64,000 bases of DNA from Myxococcales bacterium (GCA_013298625.1 JAAFIF010000003.1:1-64000), one strand, 5' to 3'. Shown: positions 18,208-25,763, counted from the stretch's first letter. Numbers and translations: made by a program. Notes: generated by a model not told the origin, from the letters alone.

Positions 18208-18888
18208 ATGCACGCCCCGCTCGCCCTTCGCTTCGCGCTCACCGCGACCCTCGCGCTCTCGGCCTGTCGAACCGCGGCCGTCACCGAGACCAACAACGCC
18301 AACACCAACACCAACACCACTCCGTCGGGCGCCTCCAACGAGGACGTCGTCGCGCAGCCCGTCGCGCAACCCGCTGCGCAGGACGCTTCGCCTGTGATCG
18401 ACGCCGCGGTCGAAGCGAGCGTGGTCGCAGACGAGACGCACTCGCCGCTCGAGCTCCGCTTGCGCGCGATCGCTGGAGACACCGCGGCGCTGCGCGCGGC
18501 CATCGTCGCTCCTCGCGGCCTCTCGTTGGTCGAGGTGCTCGAAGCCCCGCCCAACGGTCGAGGGCGCGAGCGCAGGAGCGCCGAGCAGCTGTGCGGCGCC
18601 GCGCTCGACCGTCGCGCCGAGAGCGTTCGGCAGACGCTGGTCGCGCTCGTTCGCCGCGCGGACGAGGGCATGTCCGTGGAGTGCCACGACAACGTGTGCC
18701 TCGTCCCTGGGCAAGAGTACGAGCCCACGCGGCGCGTGTACTTCACGGTCGCCCCCGAAGGCGGAGCCCCGATGATCGAGGCCATCGTGATCACCAGCGA
18801 GGCCGCGATCGAAGAGCGCTGGGTCGCCGCCGCGCGGGCCTACGTCGATCGCTCGCTCGCCGCGCACCGACGCACGCGCTGCCGCTGA
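18208..18888 (+). CDS. Lipoprotein with Asn/Thr-rich linker, unknown function
   Basis: The 226-residue protein starts at ATG 18208 with a lipoprotein signal; the lipobox LSAC ends near residue 19. A low-complexity linker with repeated N and T, then A, V and Q residues, runs to about residue 75. It is typical of surface-exposed lipoproteins in this genome. The folded part (75-226) has three further cysteines within 20 residues of each other (SAEQLC, VECHDNVC), probably disulfide-bonded. It also has a beta-strand YFTVAPEGGAPMIEAIVI. No family is recognised. It follows the Clp-like gene by 68 bp on the same strand and ends in a TGAGCGCGCTCA palindrome shared with the convergent gene. Confidence 0.65.
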   Translation: MHAPLALRFALTATLALSACRTAAVTETNNANTNTNTTPSGASNEDVVAQPVAQPAAQDASPVIDAAVEASVVADETHSPLELRLRAIAGDTAALRAAIVAPRGLSLVEVLEAPPNGRGRERRSAEQLCGAALDRRAESVRQTLVALVRRADEGMSVECHDNVCLVPGQEYEPTRRVYFTVAPEGGAPMIEAIVITSEAAIEERWVAAARAYVDRSLAAHRRTRCR

Positions 18889-18894
18889 GCGCGC

Positions 18895-19680
18895 TCAGCC
18901 CGCGACGATCGAGTCGACCACGGTGGTCTCGATCGCGCGGAGGTAGCGCGCGAGGCCCGAGCGCTCGCCGCGCGCTTCGAGCAGCGAGAGGGGCGTCTCG
19001 GTCCAGCACGCAGCGAAGCGCGGGTTGCGCGCGGTGATCCCGCCGCTCGCCTCGAAGAGCGCCTTGGCTACGCGCTTGGCGTCCCGCGCGTCGCGGTGAA
19101 CGTCGGACATGAGCCGCTCGCTCTCGAGCGTCGGGTCGAACCCGAGCGCGTCGCACACGCGGGCGAGCGCCGCTCGTTCGGCTGCGTTTTGCGCGACGAA
19201 GCCCGCGATCACCCACGCCTCGGACTCGCGGTGAATCTCGGCGCACACCGCGGTGACGGGCTCGTCTGCGAGCCGCAGTCCTTCGGCGAAGAGCAGCTTG
19301 GGGTCGCTCTCTCCGTCGGTGTCCGCGGCGATGAAGAGCAGGTCCGGCGGGGGCTCCATGGTCATCGCGGCGCGCGCGGATTTGAAGGCCATCGCGGCCT
19401 TCGCGTGCGGCGCGACCCTGCGGCCGGTGCTCGCGTCGCGCACGGCGATGGGGATCGATCGAGCGTCGCAGCGACGATCGAGCGCGCCGCGATCGGCCCA
19501 GTCGAAGTGCGCATCGAGGCCCACCCAGCGGCGCTGCGTGTCGACCAGCGACGGGTCCCACAGTGCGCGCAGCCAATCGAAGCGCGCTCGCTCGCGAAGC
19601 ACCCTGTCGCACAGGTCTCGGGCGAGCGTCGCCGAGAGGCTATCCTCTGCGCAGAGCAGCCATCGTCGCGCGTCGCTCAT
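18895..19680 (-). CDS. Uncharacterised protein, possibly DUF4276/Toprim-like
   Basis: The 261-residue protein appears cytoplasmic. An acidic motif LLFIAADTDGES (about residue 115) is followed by VTAVCAEIHRESEAWVIAGF (about 145-165), which resembles the E-x-EAW block of DUF4276 proteins. Such proteins share a Toprim-like acidic site and often sit beside AAA ATPases. Here the Clp-like ATPase gene is 750 bp away on the opposite strand. The match is partial, the usual N-terminal glycine-rich strand is not clear, and the family call is weak. Its stop codon overlaps the TGAGCGCGCTCA palindrome. The upstream 153 bp shows no recognisable promoter. Confidence 0.5.
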   Translation of the reverse strand: MSDARRWLLCAEDSLSATLARDLCDRVLRERARFDWLRALWDPSLVDTQRRWVGLDAHFDWADRGALDRRCDARSIPIAVRDASTGRRVAPHAKAAMAFKSARAAMTMEPPPDLLFIAADTDGESDPKLLFAEGLRLADEPVTAVCAEIHRESEAWVIAGFVAQNAAERAALARVCDALGFDPTLESERLMSDVHRDARDAKRVAKALFEASGGITARNPRFAACWTETPLSLLEARGERSGLARYLRAIETTVVDSIVAG

Positions 19681-19833
19681 GGGGTCAGAGGCCGTCGATG
19701 CTACGGCAGAACCAGCGGCGCGCCAGCGAGGGTTGACAGGGTGTAAAGCGAAGATCCCTCCCCAGAAACGGGCGCGCGCCCGAAGCGGGTGTGCTTCGAG
19801 CGCGCGGGGTGTGCGGCAGAGGTGAGGCCCGGC

Positions 19834-22764
19834 TCAGCGCGGGTAGTTCCAGAGCACCTGGCCGACGCCGACGGCGCCGCGGTCGACGACGAGGTGCTGA
19901 TAGGCGCCCTCGCCTTGCTCGACGCTCTGTCCGTGCTGCGCGAACTGGCGCCACACGTAGTGGGTGAGCTCGCCGACGGTGAGCGCGTTGTCACGCGGGT
20001 CGTTGTCGGCTTCGCCGCCCATTCCGAGGCGCAAGAAGTGAGAGAGGTAGCCGCCTGCGCGGAAGTTCTGCGCGACCGAGCTCGTCACGTCTTCTTCGCT
20101 CGAGAAGAGCCCGATGCGGCCCGGACGAGTGATCACGTCCTTGGCAAAGCCTCCGGCGTAGCAAGAGTCCAGGGCGAGGATGCTGGTGCGAGCGCGGACC
20201 CCGTCGAAGAGCGTCCCCATCTCGTCGTCCATGAGCTGTCCGTCGTAGACATAGAGGTACTCGTCCATGCCGTCGAGCTCGCGCTGATCCGAGGAGCCGC
20301 CGCGGGTGCGCCCGCCGTGGCCCGAGTAGAAGAAGATGAACACGTCCTGCGGACCCGCCTGCGCGCCGATGCGCTGAATCGCCTCGCGGATGTTCTGCCG
20401 CGTGGCCTGTCCGTCCGTGAGCAGCACGCGGCGGTCCTGGGTCATCAGGCCGCGATCGGTGAGGGCTTCGACCATCTTGACCGCGTCGTTGGCGCACTCC
20501 GCGAGGTCGTTGGTGCCCGAGGGATAGTCCGTGATGCCCGCGAACACGCCCCACACGCGCGGCCCGCCAGCGACGTTGGGCACAGGCGTGGGGTTGGGGT
20601 TGTTTGGGTTGGGGTTGTTGGGGGTGTTGCCGGGGTTGTCGATGGGCAGCGTGCCTGCGGCGCCGCTCTCGACGCGCAGGGTGTACGGGCCGGTCTCGGC
20701 GGCGCGATAGCTGGTGACCATCACCTGGTAGTTGCCCGCTTCGGCCGAGGGAATGTCCACGCCCGAGTTGGTGTTGCCCGACACGAGGTCGTCGTTGTCG
20801 TGCTGCCTTCCGCTCGGCGAGCGCACGATGAGGTACGTGTCGAACGACGAGCTCTCGAGGCGCAAGCGCACGGCCTCGCCGGGCCTGAACTGCAGCGTGT
20901 GCTGGTCGACGAACTCGCCGGCTTGCAGGGTGCGGTCGCCGCGCGCGAGCGTTCCGGTCACTTCGCGGGCGCGAGCGTTGCCGGGCTGCACGGGGTTGGG
21001 CTGCGGCTGTGGCTGCACGCCAGGGACGGGCTGCGGCTGCACGCCAGGGACGGGCTGCGGCTGCGCGCCGCCACCGCCCGGAGCGCGGACGCTGAGCTGA
21101 TACGCGCCGGTTTCTCCGGTGCGGTACGACGACACGGTGACCGTGTACTGACCGGCCTCGGTGGTGACGAGGTCGAGCGCCGAGTTGGTCGTCCCTTGGA
21201 TCCCGTCGTCGTTCTGCTGCTGCGCGCCCGAGGGCGAGCGCACGATCAAGAACGTGTCGAAGTCGCTCGACGTCGTCTCGAGTCGAACGGCCGCGCCCGC
21301 GGGCCAGTTGAACGTGAAATTGTCTGCAAATTCACCGCTCGAACGAGTCCCGTCGCCCTGCGCGAGCGAGCCCGCGACGGTCTGCGCTCCCACGTTGCCC
21401 GGCTGCGCGGGCGTCGGCTGCGGCTGTCCAGGCGCGGGCTGCGCGGCCCCTGCGCCGCCACCGCCGCCGATGTTGAGCGTGTACGCGCCGGTCTCGCCGG
21501 GGCGATAGCTGGTGATCATCACCGTGTGCTGGCCGGCCTCGCGCACGGTGTAGTCGAGCTGCGAGTTGCGGTCGCTCGGGCTGAAGTCGTCGTTGTCTTG
21601 CTGCGAGCCAGAGGGTGCGCGCACGATGAGATACGGGTCGAACTGCGGCGACTCGAGGCGCAGACGGATCTGCGCGCCGACCGGCCAGTTGAAGGTCAAT
21701 CGATCGACGAACTCGCCCGAGTTCAAGCGCTGATCGCCCTGCGCGAGCGTGCCCTGACGGCTCGCCGCGGCGACCTGCGTGTTGCCTCCGGGCTGCGGCT
21801 GCGGCTGCCCCGGAAACCACTCTTGCACGTTGGTCTGTCGCGCCGCGGGGTTGAACTTGAGCTCGTAGCTGCCGGCCACGCCGGCGCGCGTCGCGGAGGC
21901 GATGACTTTGTACTCGCCGGTCTCTGCGAGCACGAGCGAGAGCTGCGAGTTGGTCGTGCCGCCAGAGTCGTCATCGGCGAAGACCGCGCCCGAGGGCGCA
22001 ACGACGATCAGGTACGGGTCGATCGCCGTTGAGTTGAGCGCGAGCGAGACGGTGTCTCCCTGCGTTCCGTTGAACGAGTAGACGTCCGATGCTTCGCCGC
22101 TCGGCAGCGTGGGGTCGTTGGCCGCGAGCGTGCCTTGCACTTCTTGCCCCGGCCGCAGCGACGCGGTCGCCGTCAGCGTCGGCGGCAAGCGATGGTGCGT
22201 GCGCGCCTCCGAGGGCTGGATGTACTCGAGAAACGGCGTGCTCTGCGAGCCCATCTGCTGATAGGCGTTCTGCACGTTCGTGGGCATCGCGAGGGCGTTG
22301 GTGTTCTGCGCGACCTGCGCCGCCTGTCGCTCGGCGCGCACGTGAAACGCGCCTCCAGTGCCCGGGCGATACGGCCGCACGCGGACCTTCAACGTCCCCG
22401 CGGCGCGCGCGGACACCGTGAGCTGCGAGCGCTGACGCGAGCCCTGGTAGTCGTCGTTCATCAACGACGTCCCGTCGGGAAGGACCACCTCGAGCACCGG
22501 GTCGAACGCCGGTGATTCGACGGACACCACGAGGCGCTCGCCCGCGGCGACGCGCACTTCGTAGTGCGCGAGGGCGCTCGCGCCGGGCGCGCTGGGGACG
22601 ATCTGCGCCTGCTGGTCGAGCAGCGTGTTGGGGTTCTGCTGCGCCTGCGGCGGCTGTGCGTTGGTGTTGTTTCGATTGCCACTAGAGCGACGGCAAGCGC
22701 CCGCGCTGGCGACCGCAGTGAGCGCCGCGAGCAACACGAGCGAACGAGGCAGCGGAGTCTTCAT
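19834..22764 (-). CDS. Caspase-fold (peptidase C14) lipoprotein with five PPC-like domains
   Basis: The 976-residue protein starts at ATG 22764 with a lipoprotein signal (lipobox SAGAC near residue 24) and an Asn/Gln-rich linker. Five beta-sandwich repeats of about 110 residues resemble bacterial pre-peptidase C-terminal (PPC) domains. Each has FD(P/T)YLIVRSPSG, a following NDD, and an EAG-x-Y-x-V-x-V-x-SYR-x-GETGAY end. The last 250 residues are a C14 caspase-like domain. FIFFYSGHGG contains the catalytic histidine (H816) and ILALDSCYAGGF the cysteine (C868), with VWGVFAGITDY as the first strand. Bacterial caspase homologues prefer basic or acidic P1 residues depending on subtype, which I cannot assign. 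It is presumably periplasm- or surface-facing. A single gene, with its promoter in the 272 bp upstream. Confidence 0.9.
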   Translation of the reverse strand: MKTPLPRSLVLLAALTAVASAGACRRSSGNRNNTNAQPPQAQQNPNTLLDQQAQIVPSAPGASALAHYEVRVAAGERLVVSVESPAFDPVLEVVLPDGTSLMNDDYQGSRQRSQLTVSARAAGTLKVRVRPYRPGTGGAFHVRAERQAAQVAQNTNALAMPTNVQNAYQQMGSQSTPFLEYIQPSEARTHHRLPPTLTATASLRPGQEVQGTLAANDPTLPSGEASDVYSFNGTQGDTVSLALNSTAIDPYLIVVAPSGAVFADDDSGGTTNSQLSLVLAETGEYKVIASATRAGVAGSYELKFNPAARQTNVQEWFPGQPQPQPGGNTQVAAASRQGTLAQGDQRLNSGEFVDRLTFNWPVGAQIRLRLESPQFDPYLIVRAPSGSQQDNDDFSPSDRNSQLDYTVREAGQHTVMITSYRPGETGAYTLNIGGGGGAGAAQPAPGQPQPTPAQPGNVGAQTVAGSLAQGDGTRSSGEFADNFTFNWPAGAAVRLETTSSDFDTFLIVRSPSGAQQQNDDGIQGTTNSALDLVTTEAGQYTVTVSSYRTGETGAYQLSVRAPGGGGAQPQPVPGVQPQPVPGVQPQPQPNPVQPGNARAREVTGTLARGDRTLQAGEFVDQHTLQFRPGEAVRLRLESSSFDTYLIVRSPSGRQHDNDDLVSGNTNSGVDIPSAEAGNYQVMVTSYRAAETGPYTLRVESGAAGTLPIDNPGNTPNNPNPNNPNPTPVPNVAGGPRVWGVFAGITDYPSGTNDLAECANDAVKMVEALTDRGLMTQDRRVLLTDGQATRQNIREAIQRIGAQAGPQDVFIFFYSGHGGRTRGGSSDQRELDGMDEYLYVYDGQLMDDEMGTLFDGVRARTSILALDSCYAGGFAKDVITRPGRIGLFSSEEDVTSSVAQNFRAGGYLSHFLRLGMGGEADNDPRDNALTVGELTHYVWRQFAQHGQSVEQGEGAYQHLVVDRGAVGVGQVLWNYPR

Positions 22765-22940
22765 CCTGTGCTTCAACCCTTTCTCCCTCAGCGCTCGAGC
22801 GCTCGCGACGCGAGCCTCGCGCTGTTGTGTCTCAACTGAGCCGAGAGGGAGGTCACGGCGCAACGAGTGTACGGGATTCGAAGGTGGTGATGTTCCCAGC
22901 TTTCCGCGATCTGACAGCGCTGCGGTGGTGTGCGTGAGGT

Positions 22941-22960
22941 GTGTGAAGCTGCGGTCACAC
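22941..22960. promoter_or_regulatory. Inverted repeat between divergent genes (operator candidate)
   Basis: GTGTGA and TCACAC are separated by eight bases in the 272-bp region between the caspase-like gene and the protein-RNA operon. The half-sites resemble CRP-type sites, but those need six bases between them, so I do not assign a regulator. The rest of this 272-bp region shows no clear structure. Confidence 0.3.
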
Positions 22961-23036
22961 TCGCTACGCAAAGTTGCTCGTCACGGGGATTGACCGACGC
23001 CGTTGAGCGCCGCATCCGTGCGGCCCCAAAGAACCC

Positions 23037-23768
23037 ATGGCGAAGCTCAATCAAGTGATCGCGATCGAGAAGGGCGTGAAGGCCAAGGCTCACCAAGAGC
23101 TGACCGAAGCGCACCAGCAGCTGCAAAAGCCCTCTCTTCTCGCAGGTATTTCTCGCTCGTATCGTCCCAAGGACGAAGAGGGCGAGCAGCTCCCGTCCGA
23201 GTCGACGAAGGTGCAGCTCAAGGCCGACGACGCGATCCGTCGCACCGTCGAGACGCTGGTCGAGCTCTTCGACGTGACGGCGACGAAGGAGTGGGCCAAC
23301 TGCGAAGCGCGCGCGGACGTGACGGTCGACGGCAACGTGATCGCCGCGCAAGTGCCCGTGACGTACCTGCTGTTTCTCGAGAAGCAGCTCGTGGATCTGC
23401 ACACGTTCGTGAAGAAGCTGCCCGTGCTCGACGCGAGCGAGTCGTGGCTGTTCGACGCGAGCGCGGACTGCTGGGCGACCGAGGCGCTGCAGACCGCGAA
23501 GACCAAGAAGATCCCGCGCAACCACGTGAAGGCCGAGGCGACCGACAAGCACCCCGCGCAGGTCGAGCTCTATTACGAAGACGTGGTCGTGGGCACCTGG
23601 CGCACCGTGAAGTTCTCTGGCGCGCTGCCCGCGCGGCGCGTCAACGAGCTGCTCGTGCGCGTCGAGAAGCTGCAGCAAGCGGTGAAGTTCGCCCGCGAAG
23701 AGGCCAACGGGGCGAAGGCCGAGGACAAGAAGGTCGGCCGCGCGGTGCTGGGATATTTGTTCGGCTGA
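23037..23768 (+). CDS. Conserved protein of unknown function, first gene of a protein-RNA operon
   Basis: The 243-residue soluble protein has no signal peptide or membrane segment. It opens with a charged helix (MAKLNQVIAIEKGVKAKAHQ), then ELTEAHQQLQKP. A middle alpha/beta region contains VPVTYLLFLEKQLVDLHTFVKKLP. A conserved-looking block KKIPRNHVKAEATDKHPAQVE is followed by VKFSGALPARRVNELLVRVEKLQQAVKFAREEANG. The K/H-rich block and the basic helices could contact RNA. I believe close relatives exist in actinobacteria and other phyla, but no biochemical function is known to me. Two tRNA-like RNAs start 38 bp after the stop codon and a single terminator follows them. That suggests one transcript and a ribonucleoprotein. 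The function is an inference from context only. Confidence 0.8.
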   Translation: MAKLNQVIAIEKGVKAKAHQELTEAHQQLQKPSLLAGISRSYRPKDEEGEQLPSESTKVQLKADDAIRRTVETLVELFDVTATKEWANCEARADVTVDGNVIAAQVPVTYLLFLEKQLVDLHTFVKKLPVLDASESWLFDASADCWATEALQTAKTKKIPRNHVKAEATDKHPAQVELYYEDVVVGTWRTVKFSGALPARRVNELLVRVEKLQQAVKFAREEANGAKAEDKKVGRAVLGYLFG

Positions 23769-23805
23769 GCGGGTTGCGCAGGGCGGGGCAGAGGCTTACA
23801 CGGCG

Positions 23806-23934
23806 GGTCGGAGAACAGGCTGAGACTCAAGCTCAAGCTGAAGACTCCGGCGTGTCAGTGCAGGTTCGACTCCTGCCTCCCTCACTCGACGAGGGAGTAG
23901 CCCAACCAACGGAAGAGGCGGCGCCGGGGTGACC
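23806..23934 (+). ncRNA. tRNA-like RNA unit 1 (YrlA-type Y RNA-like, permuted tRNA mimic)
   Basis: The elements come in this order. Closing helix GGTCG (23806-10) pairs with TGACC (23930-34). A side hairpin occupies 23816-23840. CTCCGGCGT (23845-53) pairs with GCGCCGGGG (23921-29) as nine pairs including two G.U. The T-arm GCAGG-TTCGACT-CCTGC (23860-76) has a loop matching the tRNA consensus TTCRANY. An acceptor-like hairpin CTCCCTC-ACTCGAC-GAGGGAG (23877-97) is perfectly paired. TA, then a D-arm GCC...CGG...GGC (23900-19) and a G follow. This is a tRNA with its acceptor stem closed by a loop and its anticodon stem opened. That is the layout of the effector module in YrlA-type bacterial Y RNAs. 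No CCA is encoded, and no G3.U70 alanine identity pair is present, which argues against tmRNA. Confidence 0.7.
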
Positions 23935-23978
23935 AACAACCCTCAGATTTCTCTCCAGTCTGAGCATGCGCCGTCGTT

Positions 23979-24115
23979 CACTCGATCAACCGAAGCGCGT
24001 CACGTAACCCCCGGATGGGCGTTCAACTCGCCCTCAGCCCACTCTACGGGCAGATCGTCTAACCGTAAGACACGGGCGGTCTCAGGACTGAACACGCTTC
24101 TTAAACGTGCGAGTG
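23979..24115 (+). ncRNA. tRNA-like RNA unit 2 (YrlA-type Y RNA-like)
   Basis: This is a second copy of the same architecture with almost no sequence identity to unit 1. Outer helix CACTCG (23979-84) pairs with CGAGTG (24110-15). An internal loop follows. GAAGCG-C-GT (23992-24000) pairs with AC-A-CGCTTC (24092-24100). CCCG (24010-13) pairs with CGGG (24073-76). The T-arm is GGGCG-TTCAACT-CGCCC (24017-33). The acceptor-like hairpin is TCAGCCC-ACTCTAC-GGGCAGA (24034-54), with one A-A mismatch. TC precedes the D-arm GTCT-AACCGTA-AGAC (24057-71), which looks like that of glutamate and glutamine tRNAs. The compensating sequence differences between the two units support a conserved fold. Its closing stem is long, as in Y RNAs. 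Confidence 0.65.
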
Positions 24116-24138
24116 GCCCACACTAGGGCGGCCAACCC

Positions 24139-24179
24139 GAAGCTCTGCAGATGGTCACTCTGCGGAGCTTCATTTATTT
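24139..24179 (+). terminator. Strong intrinsic terminator of the protein-RNA operon
   Basis: GAAGCTC (24139-45) pairs with GAGCTTC (24065 plus 100, i.e. 24165-71) and GCAGA (24147-51) pairs with TCTGC (24159-63). A T.G pair joins the two, making a 13-pair stem with the seven-base loop TGGTCAC. ATTTATTT follows immediately. It is the clearest terminator in the window and stands 24 bp after RNA unit 2. Confidence 0.85.
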
Positions 24180-24325
24180 CCGAACCGCGACGGCGCGCGT
24201 CGCCGCTACGCGGCTCCTTCCCTCGCGCCTGCGGTTCGTGGTTTCCGAACCGCGACGGCGCGCGTCGCCGCTACGCGGCTCCTTCCCTCGCGCCTGCGGT
24301 TCGTGGTTTCCGAACCGCGACGGCG
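24177..24325. repeat. 65-bp direct repeat with internal palindrome, 2.3 copies (REP-like)
   Basis: A 65-bp unit starts at 24177 and again at 24242, and a partial third copy starts at 24307. Within each unit CGAACCGC near the start pairs with GCGGTTCG near the end, so each copy can fold into a long stem. The arrangement resembles REP/BIME-type extragenic repeats. It lies between convergent transcripts and overlaps the T-run of the terminator. Confidence 0.8.
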
Positions 24326-24331
24326 GGGAGG

Positions 24332-25579
24332 TCAGCGGACGAGGATGATCTTCGCGATTTCGGGCGGGGCGTGGAGGCGCACGGGAGGCCCGGTAAATCC
24401 CAGGCCGTTGCTCACGAACAGCGTGCTCTCTCCGTCGCGGTACACGCCGCTCACGTAGTCGAGCGCGAGGCCCATCACGCCGCCAGGGTTGATCTGCCCT
24501 CCGTGCGTGTGGCCCGAGAGCTGTAGATCCGCCTGCGTTTTCGCTCGGTGAAACACCTTCGGGTTGTGCGCGAGCAGCACCTTCGCCCGGTCGGGCGACG
24601 AGCCTTCGAACGCGAGCCGCACGTCCGGATCGCGCCCGCGCACCACCCTCGGCGCCCAGTAGTCGTCGACCCCCGCGAGCGTAAATCCCCCTTGATCGCC
24701 AGGGCGAATCACCAGGTGCTCGTTGACGAGCGAGCGGATGTGCGTCCGCGCGACGCCCGCGAGGACCTTGTCGAAGCCCGTGTAGTAGTCGTGATTTCCG
24801 AGGATCGAGAAGACCCCGTCTCGAGCGTGAAGGGCTGAGATCGAGCGCATCGCGTCCGGGATGTGCCTCACGTGCCGGTCGATCAGGTCGCCCGTGAGCA
24901 CGATCAGGTCGGGCCTGAGCGAGAGCGCGCGCTCGATCATCGGGCGCATGTCCTCGATGCCGGTGTAGATCCCGTAGTGCAGGTCCGTGAGCTGCACGAT
25001 CGTGTAGCCCTCGAGCGCGCGCGGCAGCTTGGGTAGGTGAAACACCTCCTCGCGCACGCGAAAATCCCTGCGGCCCTTGAGCAGCCCGTAGCCCACGTAC
25101 GCGCTCGTGCTCGCGACGATCCCGACGTTGACCGCGCGCGCGAGCGCCTCGCGTCGCGTGGGTTCTTCGGGCGCGACGCTTGGCTCGGCTGCGGTCTCGC
25201 TCGGGGCCGTCGACTCCGCGGGCTGCTCAATCTCTGCGGTCTTTCGCGCCGCGCGCGCGAGGCGAACGCGGCCGACGAGCTCGAGCAGCGCGTGCCACAG
25301 CGCGAGGCCCATGGCTGAGACCCACAAGGCGACGACGGCGCTGCGCTCGACGGAGACGACCGCGCGCCACGGGCCGCCGCCGGCGGGCGTGCGCGAGCGG
25401 GCGATCATCTCGAAGGCGAGGATCACCACGGCGATCGAGAAGGTGCCGGCGCGCAGGGCCCACTTCGCGCGGCGCGTCTCGAAGCGTCGGCGGAGCAGGA
25501 CGCGCGCGACGACCTCGATCGAAGCGCTCAGCATGAGCAAAATCGCGATGGGAAACAGGTCGAAGCGCAGCGCAGACAC
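24332..25579 (-). CDS. Membrane-anchored calcineurin-like metallophosphoesterase
   Basis: The 415-residue protein has three hydrophobic helices in the first 115 residues, then an acidic, Pro/Glu-rich linker and the catalytic domain (about 175-415). The five phosphoesterase blocks are visible: QLTDLHYG (about 196), LTGDLIDRHV, ILGNHDYYTG, a late LLAHNPKVF, and LSGHTHGGQINP. Together these bind two metal ions. The domain resembles the YkuE/YaeI-type phosphodiesterases and probably faces the periplasm. An RREALARAVNVG segment just before the domain recalls a twin-arginine signal. The start is GTG 25579. It is convergent with the protein-RNA operon, and its stop lies 6 bp from the repeat block. 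Confidence 0.85.
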   Translation of the reverse strand: MSALRFDLFPIAILLMLSASIEVVARVLLRRRFETRRAKWALRAGTFSIAVVILAFEMIARSRTPAGGGPWRAVVSVERSAVVALWVSAMGLALWHALLELVGRVRLARAARKTAEIEQPAESTAPSETAAEPSVAPEEPTRREALARAVNVGIVASTSAYVGYGLLKGRRDFRVREEVFHLPKLPRALEGYTIVQLTDLHYGIYTGIEDMRPMIERALSLRPDLIVLTGDLIDRHVRHIPDAMRSISALHARDGVFSILGNHDYYTGFDKVLAGVARTHIRSLVNEHLVIRPGDQGGFTLAGVDDYWAPRVVRGRDPDVRLAFEGSSPDRAKVLLAHNPKVFHRAKTQADLQLSGHTHGGQINPGGVMGLALDYVSGVYRDGESTLFVSNGLGFTGPPVRLHAPPEIAKIILVR

Positions 25580-25763
25580 GAGATCGGGCAGAGCCTAGCG
25601 CGAACCGAACGACTCTGCGCCGTCGCGGCGCGAACGGTCCTTCCGCGAGAACCAACGGTCGCCCGCCGTCGGTCGAGCGATGAAATCGTGTGTTGTGCGA
25701 AGAGCGCGCTCGCCGCCCTCTCGCGGCGGAGCAAATCGCTGTAGCGTCGCGGCCATCACTGAG

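Noticed and set aside
19733-19765. TTGACA promoter on the plus strand
   Set aside because: The hexamer lies between two minus-strand genes and no plus-strand gene begins downstream for several kilobases.
22941-22960. CRP-like binding site
   Set aside because: The half-sites GTGTGA and TCACAC are separated by eight bases rather than the six that CRP sites require, so I list it only as an inverted repeat.
23877-23897. Rho-independent terminator after the unknown protein gene
   Set aside because: The CTCCCTC/GAGGGAG hairpin is perfect, but no T-run follows (TAGCCC), and it fits the acceptor-like stem of RNA unit 1.
23840-23940. Permuted two-piece tmRNA
   Set aside because: T-loop TTCGACT and the T-arm/acceptor/D-arm order match a permuted tmRNA gene. 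However, the acceptor stem has no G3.U70 pair needed for alanine charging, no CCA is encoded, and I find no tag reading frame ending in Ala-Ala near the second half. A Y RNA-like tRNA mimic fits better.
23769-24180. Ordinary tRNA genes or a tRNA array
   Set aside because: T-arms and D-arms are present, but acceptor strands pair across the gap in the wrong order, and no anticodon arm of seven-base loop with T33 fits in either unit. TTCTTAA near 24098 resembles a lysine anticodon loop but is better explained as part of the unit 2 closing stem.
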